32,963 nucleotides of DNA from Candidatus Sulfotelmatobacter sp. (GTDB taxonomy: Bacteria > Eisenbacteria > RBG-16-71-46). The DNA lies in contig DATKAB010000138.1 of assembly GCA_035498555.1 (NCBI GenBank), positions 1-32,963 on the forward strand. Reading direction: 5' to 3'. The position numbers and the translations under genes were made by a program. Below are positions 21,784 to 30,298 of the stretch, piece after piece (the stretch's first letter is position 1; the number at the start of each line of letters is the position of its first letter). The notes under the pieces were generated by a model. It made no database searches, was not told where the DNA came from, and worked only from the letters and a program-made list of their open reading frames with translations.

Positions 21784-22386
21784 GTGCTCGCTCGGTTCGA
21801 GGAACTTGCCTGGATGCCGGTCGCTTCCCGGGCGCTGGTCGCGCTGGGGTGGCTGCTCTTCTTTGGGTTCTTCCTGTTTCGCCGCTCGCCGGCCGAGCCG
21901 GGGGGCGTCAAGCGTGACTCGGTGTCGCTCCTCGGGATCGCGCTGCAGGGCCTGGCGTTCGCCGCGGTCTGGATGATCCAGCGCCCGATTCCTCGCGCCG
22001 GAGCGCATCTCGAGCTCGTCGAAGTGGCGCTCGATCTCGCGGCCCCGGTGCTCTCGATCGCTTCGGCATGGTTCGGTCTCTGGGCGGTGCGCACCCTCGG
22101 ACGGCAATGGAGCTATGCGGCGCGCCTCATCGAAGGGCATCAGCTGATCGTCGCGGGCCCTTATCGCTGGGTGCGGCATCCCATCTACACGGCGATGCTG
22201 GGCAAGCTCATCGCCACCAATTTCGCGTTCGGCCATCCCCTCGGGCTGGGCATCGCGCTCGTGTTCTACATGGCCGGGACTGCGATTCGCATCCGCTCCG
22301 AAGAGAGGCTGCTCCGCGGCACGTTCGGAACGCAGTACGACGACTACGCGCGCCGAGTACCGGCGTTGATTCCGGGGATCTACTGA
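21784..22386 (+). CDS. Isoprenylcysteine carboxyl methyltransferase-like membrane protein
   Basis: 200 aa, about five transmembrane segments. The C-terminal ICMT/PEMT signature is clear: GPYRWVRHPIYTAMLG (about residues 122-137), then IRIRSEERLLRGTFGTQYDDYARRVPALIPGIY. The paired R-H-P and EE motifs bind S-adenosylmethionine in this superfamily. In bacteria the substrate is generally unknown; lipid or isoprenoid methylation is plausible. The start is GTG 21784, only 10 nt after the previous stop. The following phosphatase frame begins at or just after its stop. Confidence 0.87.
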   Translation: MLARFEELAWMPVASRALVALGWLLFFGFFLFRRSPAEPGGVKRDSVSLLGIALQGLAFAAVWMIQRPIPRAGAHLELVEVALDLAAPVLSIASAWFGLWAVRTLGRQWSYAARLIEGHQLIVAGPYRWVRHPIYTAMLGKLIATNFAFGHPLGLGIALVFYMAGTAIRIRSEERLLRGTFGTQYDDYARRVPALIPGIY

Positions 22387-22457
22387 GCCCGCCTCGACAG
22401 GCCGCGCCTCCTCGCTCGCCGAAGCGCCCGGATTCGGCGACCCGGGACTTCCTTCGG

Positions 22458-23618
22458 ATGTTCTGGGTGGTGCCGCTGTGGACGATCCCGTTCGGCGTGT
22501 TCTTCGGGCTCATCTACGGCAAGCAGCGCCACGACTTCGTCGACGCCTACGAGATCTCGCTGGTCTTCTCGCTCTCGGTCTGTCTGTTCCTGTGGGTGAC
22601 GAAGTGGTTCGTCCTGCCGCTCGTGCTGCCGTCCAGCGGCCAGCCCGGCCCGCGCCGCGTGGTGCGACACATCCTGCTGTTTTCCGGCGCCACGGTGCTG
22701 GGCACGATCGTCGCCGCGCTGGTTCTGCACTTCACGATCGTGCCGCAGATGCTCGGCAGCGCGCGGAGCGTGGCCACGCTCGGCATGTTCACGCTGCTCT
22801 TCCTGCTGCTGATCTCCGGCATACTCACCGCGCTCCGCTTCTATCGCGACGCGCTCGAGCGGGCTCGCTCCGACCACGAGCTGACGGTGGCGCGACGCAT
22901 CCAGAGCTCCTTCCTGATCTCGGAGTTCCCGCCCATGAAGGGGCTCGAAGTGCATGCGCTCAACGTCCCGTCGCGATCGGTGAGCGGGGACTTCTACGAC
23001 GTGGTGTCGGGATTCGGCGGCAGCCACCTGCTGGCGGTGGCCGACGTGGCCGGCAAGGGCGTGCCCGCGGCGCTGCTCACCTCCATGCTTCAGGCGTCGC
23101 TGCGGATGCAGGCCCAGGAGAATCGCGAGGTGAGCGACATGCTGGCGCGCATCAACTCGCTGGTCTATCGCAGCACCGAGGTCGAGCAGTTCGCCACCTT
23201 CTTCCTGGCCCGCGTCGAGGAGGAGACGCTGCATCTCTGCTATTCGAACGCCGGGCACAACATTCCCGTGGTCTTCCAACGCGACGGTGGCCGCCGCATG
23301 CTCGAGCGCGGGGGCACGGTGGTCGGGATCCTCGAACACTGCGCGTTCGAGGAGGAGACCGTGCGGCTCGCCGCGGGCGACCGGGTGGTGTTGTACAGCG
23401 ACGGCATCACCGAGGCGGCGCGGGAGGACGGCGAAATGTTCGGCGAACACCGCCTCTACGAGGCGGTCGAGCGCCTGCCGCTCGAACTCGAGGCGCGCGC
23501 CGTGACCGCCGCGATCCTCGAGGAGGTGCGCCGTTTCCTGAGCGGCAACGAGCCCGGCGACGACATGACGGTCATGGTGCTGCGCGCGTTGCCGGCCGAG
23601 GGCTCGCCGCCGGCCTGA
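22458..23618 (+). CDS. Membrane-anchored SpoIIE-type PP2C serine phosphatase
   Basis: 386 aa from ATG 22458. The frame is open upstream to a CTG at 22383 that would overlap the previous stop, so about 25 more N-terminal residues are possible; no good Shine-Dalgarno settles it. The N-terminal part has four transmembrane helices (about residues 1-20, 30-55, 70-95 and 105-125), then a short coiled segment (RDALERARSDHELTVARRIQSSFL) and the PP2C/SpoIIE domain. Metal motifs are SGDFYDVV, ADVAGKGVPAALL, SDGITEA and the closing GDDMTVMVL. Such RsbU-like proteins dephosphorylate anti-anti-sigma factors; none is encoded nearby, and the kinase at 6669 is a His kinase, not a partner. It ends 2 bp from the convergent nosY. 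Confidence 0.88.
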   Translation: MFWVVPLWTIPFGVFFGLIYGKQRHDFVDAYEISLVFSLSVCLFLWVTKWFVLPLVLPSSGQPGPRRVVRHILLFSGATVLGTIVAALVLHFTIVPQMLGSARSVATLGMFTLLFLLLISGILTALRFYRDALERARSDHELTVARRIQSSFLISEFPPMKGLEVHALNVPSRSVSGDFYDVVSGFGGSHLLAVADVAGKGVPAALLTSMLQASLRMQAQENREVSDMLARINSLVYRSTEVEQFATFFLARVEEETLHLCYSNAGHNIPVVFQRDGGRRMLERGGTVVGILEHCAFEEETVRLAAGDRVVLYSDGITEAAREDGEMFGEHRLYEAVERLPLELEARAVTAAILEEVRRFLSGNEPGDDMTVMVLRALPAEGSPPA

Positions 23619-23620
23619 CC

Positions 23621-24472
23621 TCACCAGTCGCGGCGGCGGAACCTCCACGCGCCGACGGCGAGTGGTGCGGCCAGCTCCGCGCCCAGCACGGCGACGCCGA
23701 GCGCGATTCCACCGGCGGTGCCGAACCACCGGACCAGCACCGCTGACGTCGGCCCGAACAGCGCGCCCGAGCCGGTCGCCAGCGTGGTGAGCACGCGCGC
23801 CAGGTCCACGGGATTGACGAGCAGCGCCGGAAACAGCATGGCCTGCAGCCGAACGCCGTTGAAGGTGGCCGTGGCGCCGAGCAGCACCAGATCGTAGGCC
23901 ACCACCGTCAGCAGCCACAGACCGATCGCCGCCGAGGTCGCGCGCAGGCGGTCCGGCCACAGCACCGCGAGCAGCATCGAGGCCGCCACCGAGATCGCGC
24001 CGAGCGCGAAGGCCACCGCCGTCAGCACCAGGAATCCGCGCAGCTGATCGGCGCCGGCTTCGATCGCGATCACCACGCCCCCGGCGCCGAAGCCGACCGC
24101 CAGAGCGACCGACAGCGCCGCGAGCAGCCCGAGGTACTTCCCGGCGTACACCTCGGTGCGCGCGACCGGCTGGGCGAGCAGCAGCGGCAGGGTGGCGCTC
24201 CCCGCGGTGAGACTGGCGACTCCGAGCAGAAGACCCATCAGCGGCACCACGAACAGGACCAGATTCATCAGGCTAAGAGTGACGCGAGCGAATCCCTGAA
24301 AGCCGAGCTCGCCGCTCTGCACCATGCCGAAGTAGGAAAGTCCGGCGATCAGTGTGGTGAGCAGCGCCGCGAAGCCGAACAGCCAGCGACTCTCGAGCGC
24401 GCCGCGATATTCCTCCTCGGCGACGACCCGCACCCGGCGCCAGCTCCCTGGAAACGCGCGGAGCCGGTTCAT
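23621..24472 (-). CDS. nosY: ABC transporter permease of the nos operon
   Basis: 283 aa with six hydrophobic segments. ABC2-type permease with the NosY features: the N-terminal EEEYRGALESRWLFGFAALLT and the middle TLPLLLAQPVARTEVYAGKYLG, where NosY typically has the LL..P..R....GK..G pattern. With NosF and NosD it forms a membrane complex needed for copper/sulfide assembly of the CuZ centre of nitrous oxide reductase. The start ATG overlaps the stop of the upstream small gene (ATGA). It is the last gene of the operon and ends two bases from the convergent phosphatase, with no terminator space. Confidence 0.88.
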   Translation of the reverse strand: MNRLRAFPGSWRRVRVVAEEEYRGALESRWLFGFAALLTTLIAGLSYFGMVQSGELGFQGFARVTLSLMNLVLFVVPLMGLLLGVASLTAGSATLPLLLAQPVARTEVYAGKYLGLLAALSVALAVGFGAGGVVIAIEAGADQLRGFLVLTAVAFALGAISVAASMLLAVLWPDRLRATSAAIGLWLLTVVAYDLVLLGATATFNGVRLQAMLFPALLVNPVDLARVLTTLATGSGALFGPTSAVLVRWFGTAGGIALGVAVLGAELAAPLAVGAWRFRRRDW

Positions 24473-24876
24473 TGGTGGCCCGCGACGAGATGCGACCCGG
24501 CGACATCGAATCGCCCGCGCGGCACGCCGTCCACCAGCCAGGCGAGCGGTACGCCGGGCCGATCGGCGACCAGGGAACCGCGCCAGGTGGAGTCGGGCGC
24601 CAGCGCGATCACGCTCAGGCGATCCTCGTAGCCCGACAGGCTGACGCGCGCCTGACGTCGGGTGCGATTGACGATCGCCAGCCGGAGGTCGTCGCCGACC
24701 GCGACCACCGCCGGGCGGCTGAAGACGCTGTCGTCGCGCAGCTCCACTTCCACCACGCGCGACTGCGCGGGCCGCGCCGGCTCGCTCATGGGAGGACGCT
24801 CGCCGCGGAACAGCACCTTCGCCAGCCCGAGCGCCAGCAGCGCGATCACGAACAGTACCAGGTAGCGGCGAATCAC
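24469..24876 (-). CDS. Small membrane-anchored cupredoxin-like protein without copper ligands
   Basis: 135 aa. The start is GTG 24876, with GGGAGGAA 6-7 nt upstream, overlapping the NosF stop (GTGA). One N-terminal membrane helix (RRYLVLFVIALLALGLAKVLF) is followed by a roughly 90-residue all-beta domain reading VEVELRDDSVFSRPAVVAVG...LRLAIVNRTRRQ...GRFDVAGSHL. This has the strand order of a cupredoxin, but the usual His/Cys/His/Met copper ligands are missing: the domain has no Cys and no Met, and only the C-terminal SHLVAGHQ offers histidines. It replaces nosL in the gene order. A scaffold role in CuZ assembly or in the NosFY complex is inferred only from position. Confidence 0.65.
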   Translation of the reverse strand: MIRRYLVLFVIALLALGLAKVLFRGERPPMSEPARPAQSRVVEVELRDDSVFSRPAVVAVGDDLRLAIVNRTRRQARVSLSGYEDRLSVIALAPDSTWRGSLVADRPGVPLAWLVDGVPRGRFDVAGSHLVAGHQ

Positions 24877-25814
24877 GGCGTTCCTCCCGGTGGGACCTCG
24901 CCGTGTCGCGGAGCGCCGCGCACCACGCCGAGGAAGATCTCTTCGAGTGTCGGCCGCTCCACCTCGAAGGAGCCGACGCGAACCCCGGATTCCCGCAGCG
25001 CCTCGAACACCCCCATCCCGCGGCCGTTCGCGGCTTCGAGAACCAGGCGCGTGTCGCCGCGGCAAACGATCGGGATCCCGGCGCCGCTCAGAACGCGGGT
25101 CGCCCGTTCGGTGGCCTCCGCCCCCGGCAGCTCGATCGCGAGCCGGGTGGCACTCGCCTGGCGCGCGCGCAGGGCGTCGAGCCGTTCGAGCGCGGCGCGG
25201 CGTCCGTCCACCAGTATCAGCACCCGGTCGGCCACGCGCTCGACCTCCGCCAGCAGGTGAGAACAGAGCAGAATCGTGATCCCCTGGCGGCGCAACTGCT
25301 CGACCAGGCTGCGGAATTCCCAGGTCGCTTCGGGATCGAGGCTGGCGGTCGGCTCGTCGAGCACCAGGATCGCGGGATCTCCGAGCAGCGCCTGGGCCAG
25401 CGACAGCCGCTGGGCGTAGCCGCCGGACAGGTCGCGCGCCCGGCGGTCGCCGAGCTCCGACATCCCGACTCGCGCGAGCGCCGCGCCGACCGCGGTGCGC
25501 GGCAGGCCGCGCAGATCCGAGAAGAAGCCGAGCACCTCTCGAACGGTGCGGCCGGCCGGGAACTCGACGCGTTGGGGCACGTAGCCGAGGTGCAGCCGCG
25601 CCCGCGCCACGCGCGGCTCCCACTGCTCGGGGCCCAGCAGGATGCGCCCGCGGTCCGGATGCACGAGCCCGAGCAGGAGTTTGAGAGTGGTGGTCTTGCC
25701 AGCGCCGTTGGGCCCGACGATCGCCAGCGTCTCTCCGGCAGCGACCTCGAACGACAGATCGTTCACGGCGGTGACGCAGCCGAATCGCTTGACGAGCCCC
25801 GCGGCTTCGATCAT
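24873..25814 (-). CDS. nosF: ABC transporter ATP-binding protein of the nos operon
   Basis: 313 aa. Walker A GPNGAGKTT near residue 36, signature LSGGYAQRLSLAQALLG near 138, Walker B ILVLDEPTASLD near 162, and switch His in LCSHLLAE. A C-terminal extension after about residue 215 is typical of NosF/CcmA-type ABC2 ATPases. It powers NosY (ABC2 permease) for CuZ maturation with NosD. The start ATG overlaps the NosD stop (ATGA), and the stop overlaps the GTG of the small downstream gene, so nosD, nosF and that gene are tightly coupled. Confidence 0.92.
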   Translation of the reverse strand: MIEAAGLVKRFGCVTAVNDLSFEVAAGETLAIVGPNGAGKTTTLKLLLGLVHPDRGRILLGPEQWEPRVARARLHLGYVPQRVEFPAGRTVREVLGFFSDLRGLPRTAVGAALARVGMSELGDRRARDLSGGYAQRLSLAQALLGDPAILVLDEPTASLDPEATWEFRSLVEQLRRQGITILLCSHLLAEVERVADRVLILVDGRRAALERLDALRARQASATRLAIELPGAEATERATRVLSGAGIPIVCRGDTRLVLEAANGRGMGVFEALRESGVRVGSFEVERPTLEEIFLGVVRGAPRHGEVPPGGTP

Positions 25815-27817
25815 GACGACTCCGATTCCCCGCTCCGGGATCGCGAGGGTCGGATCATGCCGGCCATTCCGCCGGCGCCGAGCAGCGCGAACGCGCCGGC
25901 CGCCCCCCACGCGGGTCGCGTGGCGCCGTGCCCTCTCCCGGCCCGCCGCGCGCCGGACGGGAGCCGCGCGCTCATCAGCGGGAACGAGTCCACCGCCTCG
26001 CTGGGCCGAAGCGCGGGCAGCACGCGCTCGGCGACGCCGAGCGCCGCCACCGCCGGACTCTCGGCCAGAATGGTGAGATCGGGATACTGCTTCGAGAGGA
26101 AGGCGAACGCCGTCACCGGCGAGTGCGGCACGTCGCTCACACCGTCGCCGTCGAGATCGAACGCCGGATTGTCGCTCCAGTAGTTGCCGAGCCGGCCTTC
26201 GTCGAACCGATTGCTGGTGCGCCGCATGTCGAGCGCCACCGGATAGTCGTTCTGAATGAACTGGTTTCCGGCGAAGACGTTGTCGGCGCACGAAGCGAAG
26301 ATCAGCAGACCCCATCCGTTGTTTTCGATCAGGTTGCCGCGAAATCGATTGCGATTGGAGCCATCCATGAACACGGCGATGGTGTTGGACCCGAGCCGAT
26401 TCTCGAGAAACGTGCCGTCCGAGCAATCACGCAGGAGCAACCCGTAAGTGCGCGGGCCGCGATTGAACACGAAATCGTTGTGCTCCACCTCGAGCTGATT
26501 CGAGAACATCAGCGCGCAGCCGGCGGCGTTCCGAGTGAAGAGATTCCCGCGCAGGTGTGAACGCTGGCTGTACATGCTGTGCAACCCGTAGCGCCCGTTC
26601 CGCTCGAGCTGGTTTTGGTCGACGTCGACCTGATTCGCGAACGACAGGTAGATCGCGTCGAGGAAGCGCTCGACATGGTTGCGGTGCAGCCATACGTCGC
26701 TCGAATACCAGAGGTGGATCCCGTTGCCGTTGCCGAGATCGTCGAGCGGGGCGACCCGTCCGGTGAAACGGCAATTGTCCACCGACAGGGCGGTCGAGCG
26801 TTCGCAGTTGAGCCCGTAGAGCACGTCACTCACCTCGAGATCGCGCAACACCGCGTGATCGGTGACCGCGACGTGGATGCCGGCGTCCACGTTCATGAGG
26901 TTGGAGCCGCTCCCCCTCACCGCGAAGTGTTCGAGATGGACGCCGGGCGCGGCAACGGTGATCACCGTGCCCAGGCCGCCGCCATCCACGACCGCGCCGG
27001 GCTGCGCCAGGACCGTCACCGAGCGCCGGATGACGAGCGGCCCGCGATGCACCCCGGCCGCGAGCCACAGCGTGTCACCGTCGTGCGCCGCCTGGAGCGC
27101 GGCGGCTGCGGCGCCGGGGGTCGCCGGCACGACGAACCCGGCTTCGGCCCGCCCGGCGCCGATGCCGAGAGCGGCGATCCCGACCAGCGCGGTGACCGCG
27201 GCGGCTCGCGCGGCGGGAGCGGCGTGCCGCTTCGAGACGCGCCAGTCCCACCAGACCACCAGCGGCCCGATCACCCAGGCGAGGCCCAGCAGCCAGGTGC
27301 CGATCGCGGGCAGGCTGAGCACCCGGAAGTTCGCCATGCGCGCGTAGCCGATCAGCGGCGGCGTGAACGAGGGCATCTTGAGCGCGGCGCGCGGGTCGAG
27401 GTCGTGGCCGTAGTGCCACAACCACTGGGCGTAATCGCGAAACATGTAGCCCGCGAACCCGGTGAACAACAGCCAGCCGAGCAGCGCCACCCAGCGCCGG
27501 TTGACCAGCGCGGCCAGCAGCGCGAGCAGCCCGAACAGCGTCAGCGCCAGCGGCATGTAACCGAACTCGCGGAAGTCGTGCGGGGTGATCGCCTTCATGC
27601 CGACGTAGTGATTCAAGGCGTTGATCTTCCCCAGGTCGCCACGAATGGTGTTGGTATAAATCGTGAGCTGGAGCCCCTCCGGGTACTGCGGCGCGTGCAG
27701 TCTCATCATCCAGATCGGCAGCACCGGCAGGAAGAACACCGGAAGCAGAAGCACCGCCGCCAGCGCGATCAATCGGCGTTGGCTCGGACCAAAGCGCCCC
27801 GTCAGCCAGCTCGTCAT
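25811..27817 (-). CDS. nosD: NosD copper-site maturation protein fused to an N-terminal membrane module
   Basis: 668 aa; NosD proteins are normally about 400-450. Residues about 1-193 are an extra membrane domain with four helices (16-38, 88-105, 108-126, 171-190), a LHAPQYPEGLQL loop and NALNHYVGMKAITPH. These motifs I associate with a separate membrane protein next to nos genes in clade II organisms. Residues about 205-226 then form a hydrophobic stretch ending GRAEA|GF, which looks like a former NosD signal peptide. The right-handed beta-helix (CASH/NosD repeats, about 230-610) follows, with GNGIHLWYSSDVWLHRN and NYWSDNPAFDLDGDGVSDVPH near its end, then a final helix (about 635-653). AGGAG lies 8 nt before the ATG. 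It should act at the periplasmic face in CuZ assembly with NosFY. Confidence 0.9.
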   Translation of the reverse strand: MTSWLTGRFGPSQRRLIALAAVLLLPVFFLPVLPIWMMRLHAPQYPEGLQLTIYTNTIRGDLGKINALNHYVGMKAITPHDFREFGYMPLALTLFGLLALLAALVNRRWVALLGWLLFTGFAGYMFRDYAQWLWHYGHDLDPRAALKMPSFTPPLIGYARMANFRVLSLPAIGTWLLGLAWVIGPLVVWWDWRVSKRHAAPAARAAAVTALVGIAALGIGAGRAEAGFVVPATPGAAAAALQAAHDGDTLWLAAGVHRGPLVIRRSVTVLAQPGAVVDGGGLGTVITVAAPGVHLEHFAVRGSGSNLMNVDAGIHVAVTDHAVLRDLEVSDVLYGLNCERSTALSVDNCRFTGRVAPLDDLGNGNGIHLWYSSDVWLHRNHVERFLDAIYLSFANQVDVDQNQLERNGRYGLHSMYSQRSHLRGNLFTRNAAGCALMFSNQLEVEHNDFVFNRGPRTYGLLLRDCSDGTFLENRLGSNTIAVFMDGSNRNRFRGNLIENNGWGLLIFASCADNVFAGNQFIQNDYPVALDMRRTSNRFDEGRLGNYWSDNPAFDLDGDGVSDVPHSPVTAFAFLSKQYPDLTILAESPAVAALGVAERVLPALRPSEAVDSFPLMSARLPSGARRAGRGHGATRPAWGAAGAFALLGAGGMAGMIRPSRSRSGESESS

Positions 27818-27832
27818 GGAAGACTCTCCTGG

Positions 27833-27865
27833 CCGGGCGCGAGCCGGTGGCTGGCTCGCGCCCGG
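27833..27865 (-). repeat. 13-bp perfect hairpin between nosZ and nosD
   Basis: CCGGGCGCGAGCC (27833-27845), a seven-base loop, and its exact complement (27853-27865). It occupies much of the 85-bp gap between the nosZ stop and the nosD start and ends about 15 bp before the nosD ATG, leaving the AGGAG site just outside the stem. There is no T-tract on either side, so it is not a classical intrinsic terminator. A role in stabilising the nosZ 3' end or in lowering nosD expression is plausible. Confidence 0.7.
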
Positions 27866-27902
27866 ATCGTTTCCGGCGCCCTCCCCCCGGGCACCGGCGA
27901 GT

Positions 27903-29813
27903 TCAATTGCGCGTCATCTCGGCCAGCGCGGCGGCCACGTTCCGAGGATCGGCACGCTGCGTCTGGGCGACCGGGGTACCCTTCGGCCGCACCTCGATGT
28001 AGCCCTGCATCTCCTGGTGCAGCGCGCTGCAGAAGTTCGAGCAGTAGAAGGGATTGATCCCCTCGTGCTCCGCGGTCCATCGCATGGTCTTGGTCTCACC
28101 CGGTTCGATCTGCATGTTCTTGCTCGACCACAGGATGCCGAAGCCATGCGCGATGTCGTCGTCCTGCTCGAGATTGGTCCAGTGGAAGTAGACGTCGTCG
28201 CCCTGATTCACGCGCACGATGTCGGGCACGAAGTGCGAGCGCACCACGATGCCGTACACGTCCACGCGATTGCCGTGGCGCTCGATACGCGCGTCCTCGG
28301 GTTTGAGGACCGCACCCGGTTTGTGGTTCTCGGCCAGCGGATAGACCGTGAACGGCTTGAGCTTTTCGGCGCGGATCATCTGCGCGTAATGAGGCTCGAG
28401 GTAGGTCGGGAAATCGTAGAGCAGCTGCATCTTCGGCCCGCGCAGATCGATCAGTTGGGCGGCCTCGGGATGCGTGGGGCCCACACTGAGATAGCGATCC
28501 TTCGACAGCTTGTCGAGCGCCACGACGTACTCACCGGTGGGGTGGCGCGTGTCGCCTCCCGACGCCATGAGATGGCCGATCGAGTAGTACACGTCGATCT
28601 TGTCCACCACGTTCCACGGCGGCCCGACCTTCCACTTCGCGATCTGGGAGTCGAGGAACAACGAGGTGTAGGCGTAGCCCTTGTCGTCGAACTGCGTATG
28701 GAGCGGACCCAGACCGACCGGCACCCTGGCTTCCATCACGTCCTCGAACTTGAGCACCGGGATGCCGAACTTCTCGCCGTCGAACTTGCCTGCATCCACC
28801 GACGCTTTGAACTTGGCGTAGCTGAAGACCGTCACTTCGGCCTGCAGCTTGCCGGAGGCGCAGATGTACTCGCCGGTCGGATTCACGTCGATGCCGTGCG
28901 GACTCTTCGGAACCGGCACCAGGTACACCATGCCCTTGACCTCGGCGGGATCCACGACCGGTGCGCCGCCGATCATGCGTGCCTTGCCGCTGTCGACGGC
29001 CTTCTGCGCCGCTCGCCAGTCCACGGCGGCGAAGTAGTCCATCTCGTTCTGCGACGCGTTGATCTCGAGCGTGTCGTAGGCCATCTCGCTGTTGTAGCAG
29101 GTGAAGAACTCCCAGCCGTTGCTCGGGCCCTTGCCGGCGTCGGCGAGATCCCAGTCGAACGGTGGCATCAGGATCTCGAAGCCCATGGACATGTTTCCGT
29201 CTTTCGGATCCACCTTGATGCCGGCGACGATGCCGCGGAACTCCCGGGCGTAGTCCTCGACGTGCACGAACCGATTGGGCACGGGGACCGAGAACCGCGA
29301 GGCGGCAAACACGTACTCGGTGTTCGGCGTCGGGAAGGGACAGGCGTGCGCGGCGGAAAGGTTGGGAATCGGCCCGAAGATCTGGCGGGTCTTGAACTCC
29401 TTCAGGTCGATGCGCGCGATTCGCGCATTGGGCATGTCGTTGATGAACAGCCAGCGCCCGTCGTAGTCGCCGTCAGTCTCGGACAGGCCGGGGTGATGGG
29501 CGTCGCCCCACGTGAAGCCGCCGAGCATGGCTTTGGTCTCTTCGTCATAGCCATATCCGACGGCCGGCTCGGGGGTGAATACCGGGATGGTGGTGATGTG
29601 GCGGCACGATGGGATCCCATAGACGTAAACGTTTCCGTGGTGCCCGCCGGACAGGAACGCGTAGTACGCGTCGTGCTCACCGGGCTTCACGTACACCTTT
29701 TCCGCGGCGTTGCTGGCGGACGAGCCGCCGCGACCCGCGGCACAACCCAGGATCTGCGCCGCGCCGATTCCCAGCGTAAGCGCGCCCGCAGCGACCAGCC
29801 ACCAGCGCTTCAT
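27903..29813 (-). CDS. nosZ: Nitrous oxide reductase, clade II, lipoprotein type
   Basis: 636 aa. It reduces N2O to N2 in the periplasm. A lipoprotein signal peptide (lipobox ILGC, Cys24) replaces the Tat signal of clade I enzymes. The seven CuZ histidines can be picked out: H58 and H59 (GGHHG), H106 or H107 (DAHHPG), H306 (KSPHG), H372 (PLHTQFD), H414 (SIGHLMA) and H475 (LEPHYAQ). The C-terminal cupredoxin domain holds CuA: H556, then C591, C595, H599 and M602 in CSNFCSALHQEM. I chose ATG 29813 because AGGGAG lies 7 nt upstream; ATG 29819, overlapping the cytochrome stop, is the alternative. It is the third gene of the operon. Substitution of Asn-Phe for the Trp-Phe usual in clade I is typical of clade II. 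Confidence 0.97.
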   Translation of the reverse strand: MKRWWLVAAGALTLGIGAAQILGCAAGRGGSSASNAAEKVYVKPGEHDAYYAFLSGGHHGNVYVYGIPSCRHITTIPVFTPEPAVGYGYDEETKAMLGGFTWGDAHHPGLSETDGDYDGRWLFINDMPNARIARIDLKEFKTRQIFGPIPNLSAAHACPFPTPNTEYVFAASRFSVPVPNRFVHVEDYAREFRGIVAGIKVDPKDGNMSMGFEILMPPFDWDLADAGKGPSNGWEFFTCYNSEMAYDTLEINASQNEMDYFAAVDWRAAQKAVDSGKARMIGGAPVVDPAEVKGMVYLVPVPKSPHGIDVNPTGEYICASGKLQAEVTVFSYAKFKASVDAGKFDGEKFGIPVLKFEDVMEARVPVGLGPLHTQFDDKGYAYTSLFLDSQIAKWKVGPPWNVVDKIDVYYSIGHLMASGGDTRHPTGEYVVALDKLSKDRYLSVGPTHPEAAQLIDLRGPKMQLLYDFPTYLEPHYAQMIRAEKLKPFTVYPLAENHKPGAVLKPEDARIERHGNRVDVYGIVVRSHFVPDIVRVNQGDDVYFHWTNLEQDDDIAHGFGILWSSKNMQIEPGETKTMRWTAEHEGINPFYCSNFCSALHQEMQGYIEVRPKGTPVAQTQRADPRNVAAALAEMTRN

Positions 29814-29815
29814 GT

Positions 29816-30298
29816 TCATTCTCCCTTCCCGGCTTCCTGCGCCTGGTGATTCTTGTGCTTCAGGAACTCGATCACCGATCGGGCCTCGTCGGGAGTGAGT
29901 CCCTGATTGGGCATCTGCAGCGAGTACTGTCCGAACAGCTGATGAGAGATCGGGTCCTGTTTCACCATGACGTCGGGGTGCAGAATCTGGTTCTCCATCC
30001 ACTGCGCGGTGCGCCGCATGGTTACGCCGTTGAGATCAGGGCACTGGAGCCGCTTCCCGAAGGCGTGGCAGGCGGAGCAACCCTTGTTCGTGAACAGCTT
30101 CTCTCCGGCCGTGACCCGCGATTCGTCGATCGGCTGCTCGCCGGCCCGCGGCCCCGAGTCGTATTGCGAGACCGCCGCGACGACCGTGCCGCTGGAGGCG
30201 GAAGGAGCGGATGCGGTGGATCCCGATCCACTCTTCGAGCCGCAACCGGCCAGCGCCATCGCGACCACGAGCAAGCCCACTTGAGTCCTGCTATTCAT
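29816..30298 (-). CDS. Lipoprotein mono-haem cytochrome c
   Basis: 160 aa. The signal peptide has lipobox LAGC (Cys about residue 19), then a Ser/Gly-rich linker. A class I cytochrome c domain begins near residue 60 with AGEKLFTNKGCSACHAFGKR, containing the CxxCH haem site; the distal ligand is probably Met in SLQMPNQGLTPDEA near residue 130. The closing RSVIEFLKHKN helix is usual for the fold. It lies directly upstream of nosZ (2 bp, or 4-bp overlap), and clade II nos clusters often contain such cytochromes, so it is the obvious electron donor to CuA of NosZ. Its start overlaps the hemerythrin stop (ATGA). Confidence 0.92.
   Translation of the reverse strand: MNSRTQVGLLVVAMALAGCGSKSGSGSTASAPSASSGTVVAAVSQYDSGPRAGEQPIDESRVTAGEKLFTNKGCSACHAFGKRLQCPDLNGVTMRRTAQWMENQILHPDVMVKQDPISHQLFGQYSLQMPNQGLTPDEARSVIEFLKHKNHQAQEAGKGE

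Noticed and set aside
27833-27865. Reading the nosZ-nosD stem as a rho-independent terminator
   Set aside because: No T-tract follows on either strand, and the downstream nos genes have no other obvious promoter.
27663-29849. Very long open frame on the plus strand opposite nosZ
   Set aside because: It is the codon-register shadow of nosZ in GC-rich DNA. The translation is Arg/His/Val-rich with no family features, and nosZ on the other strand is unambiguous.
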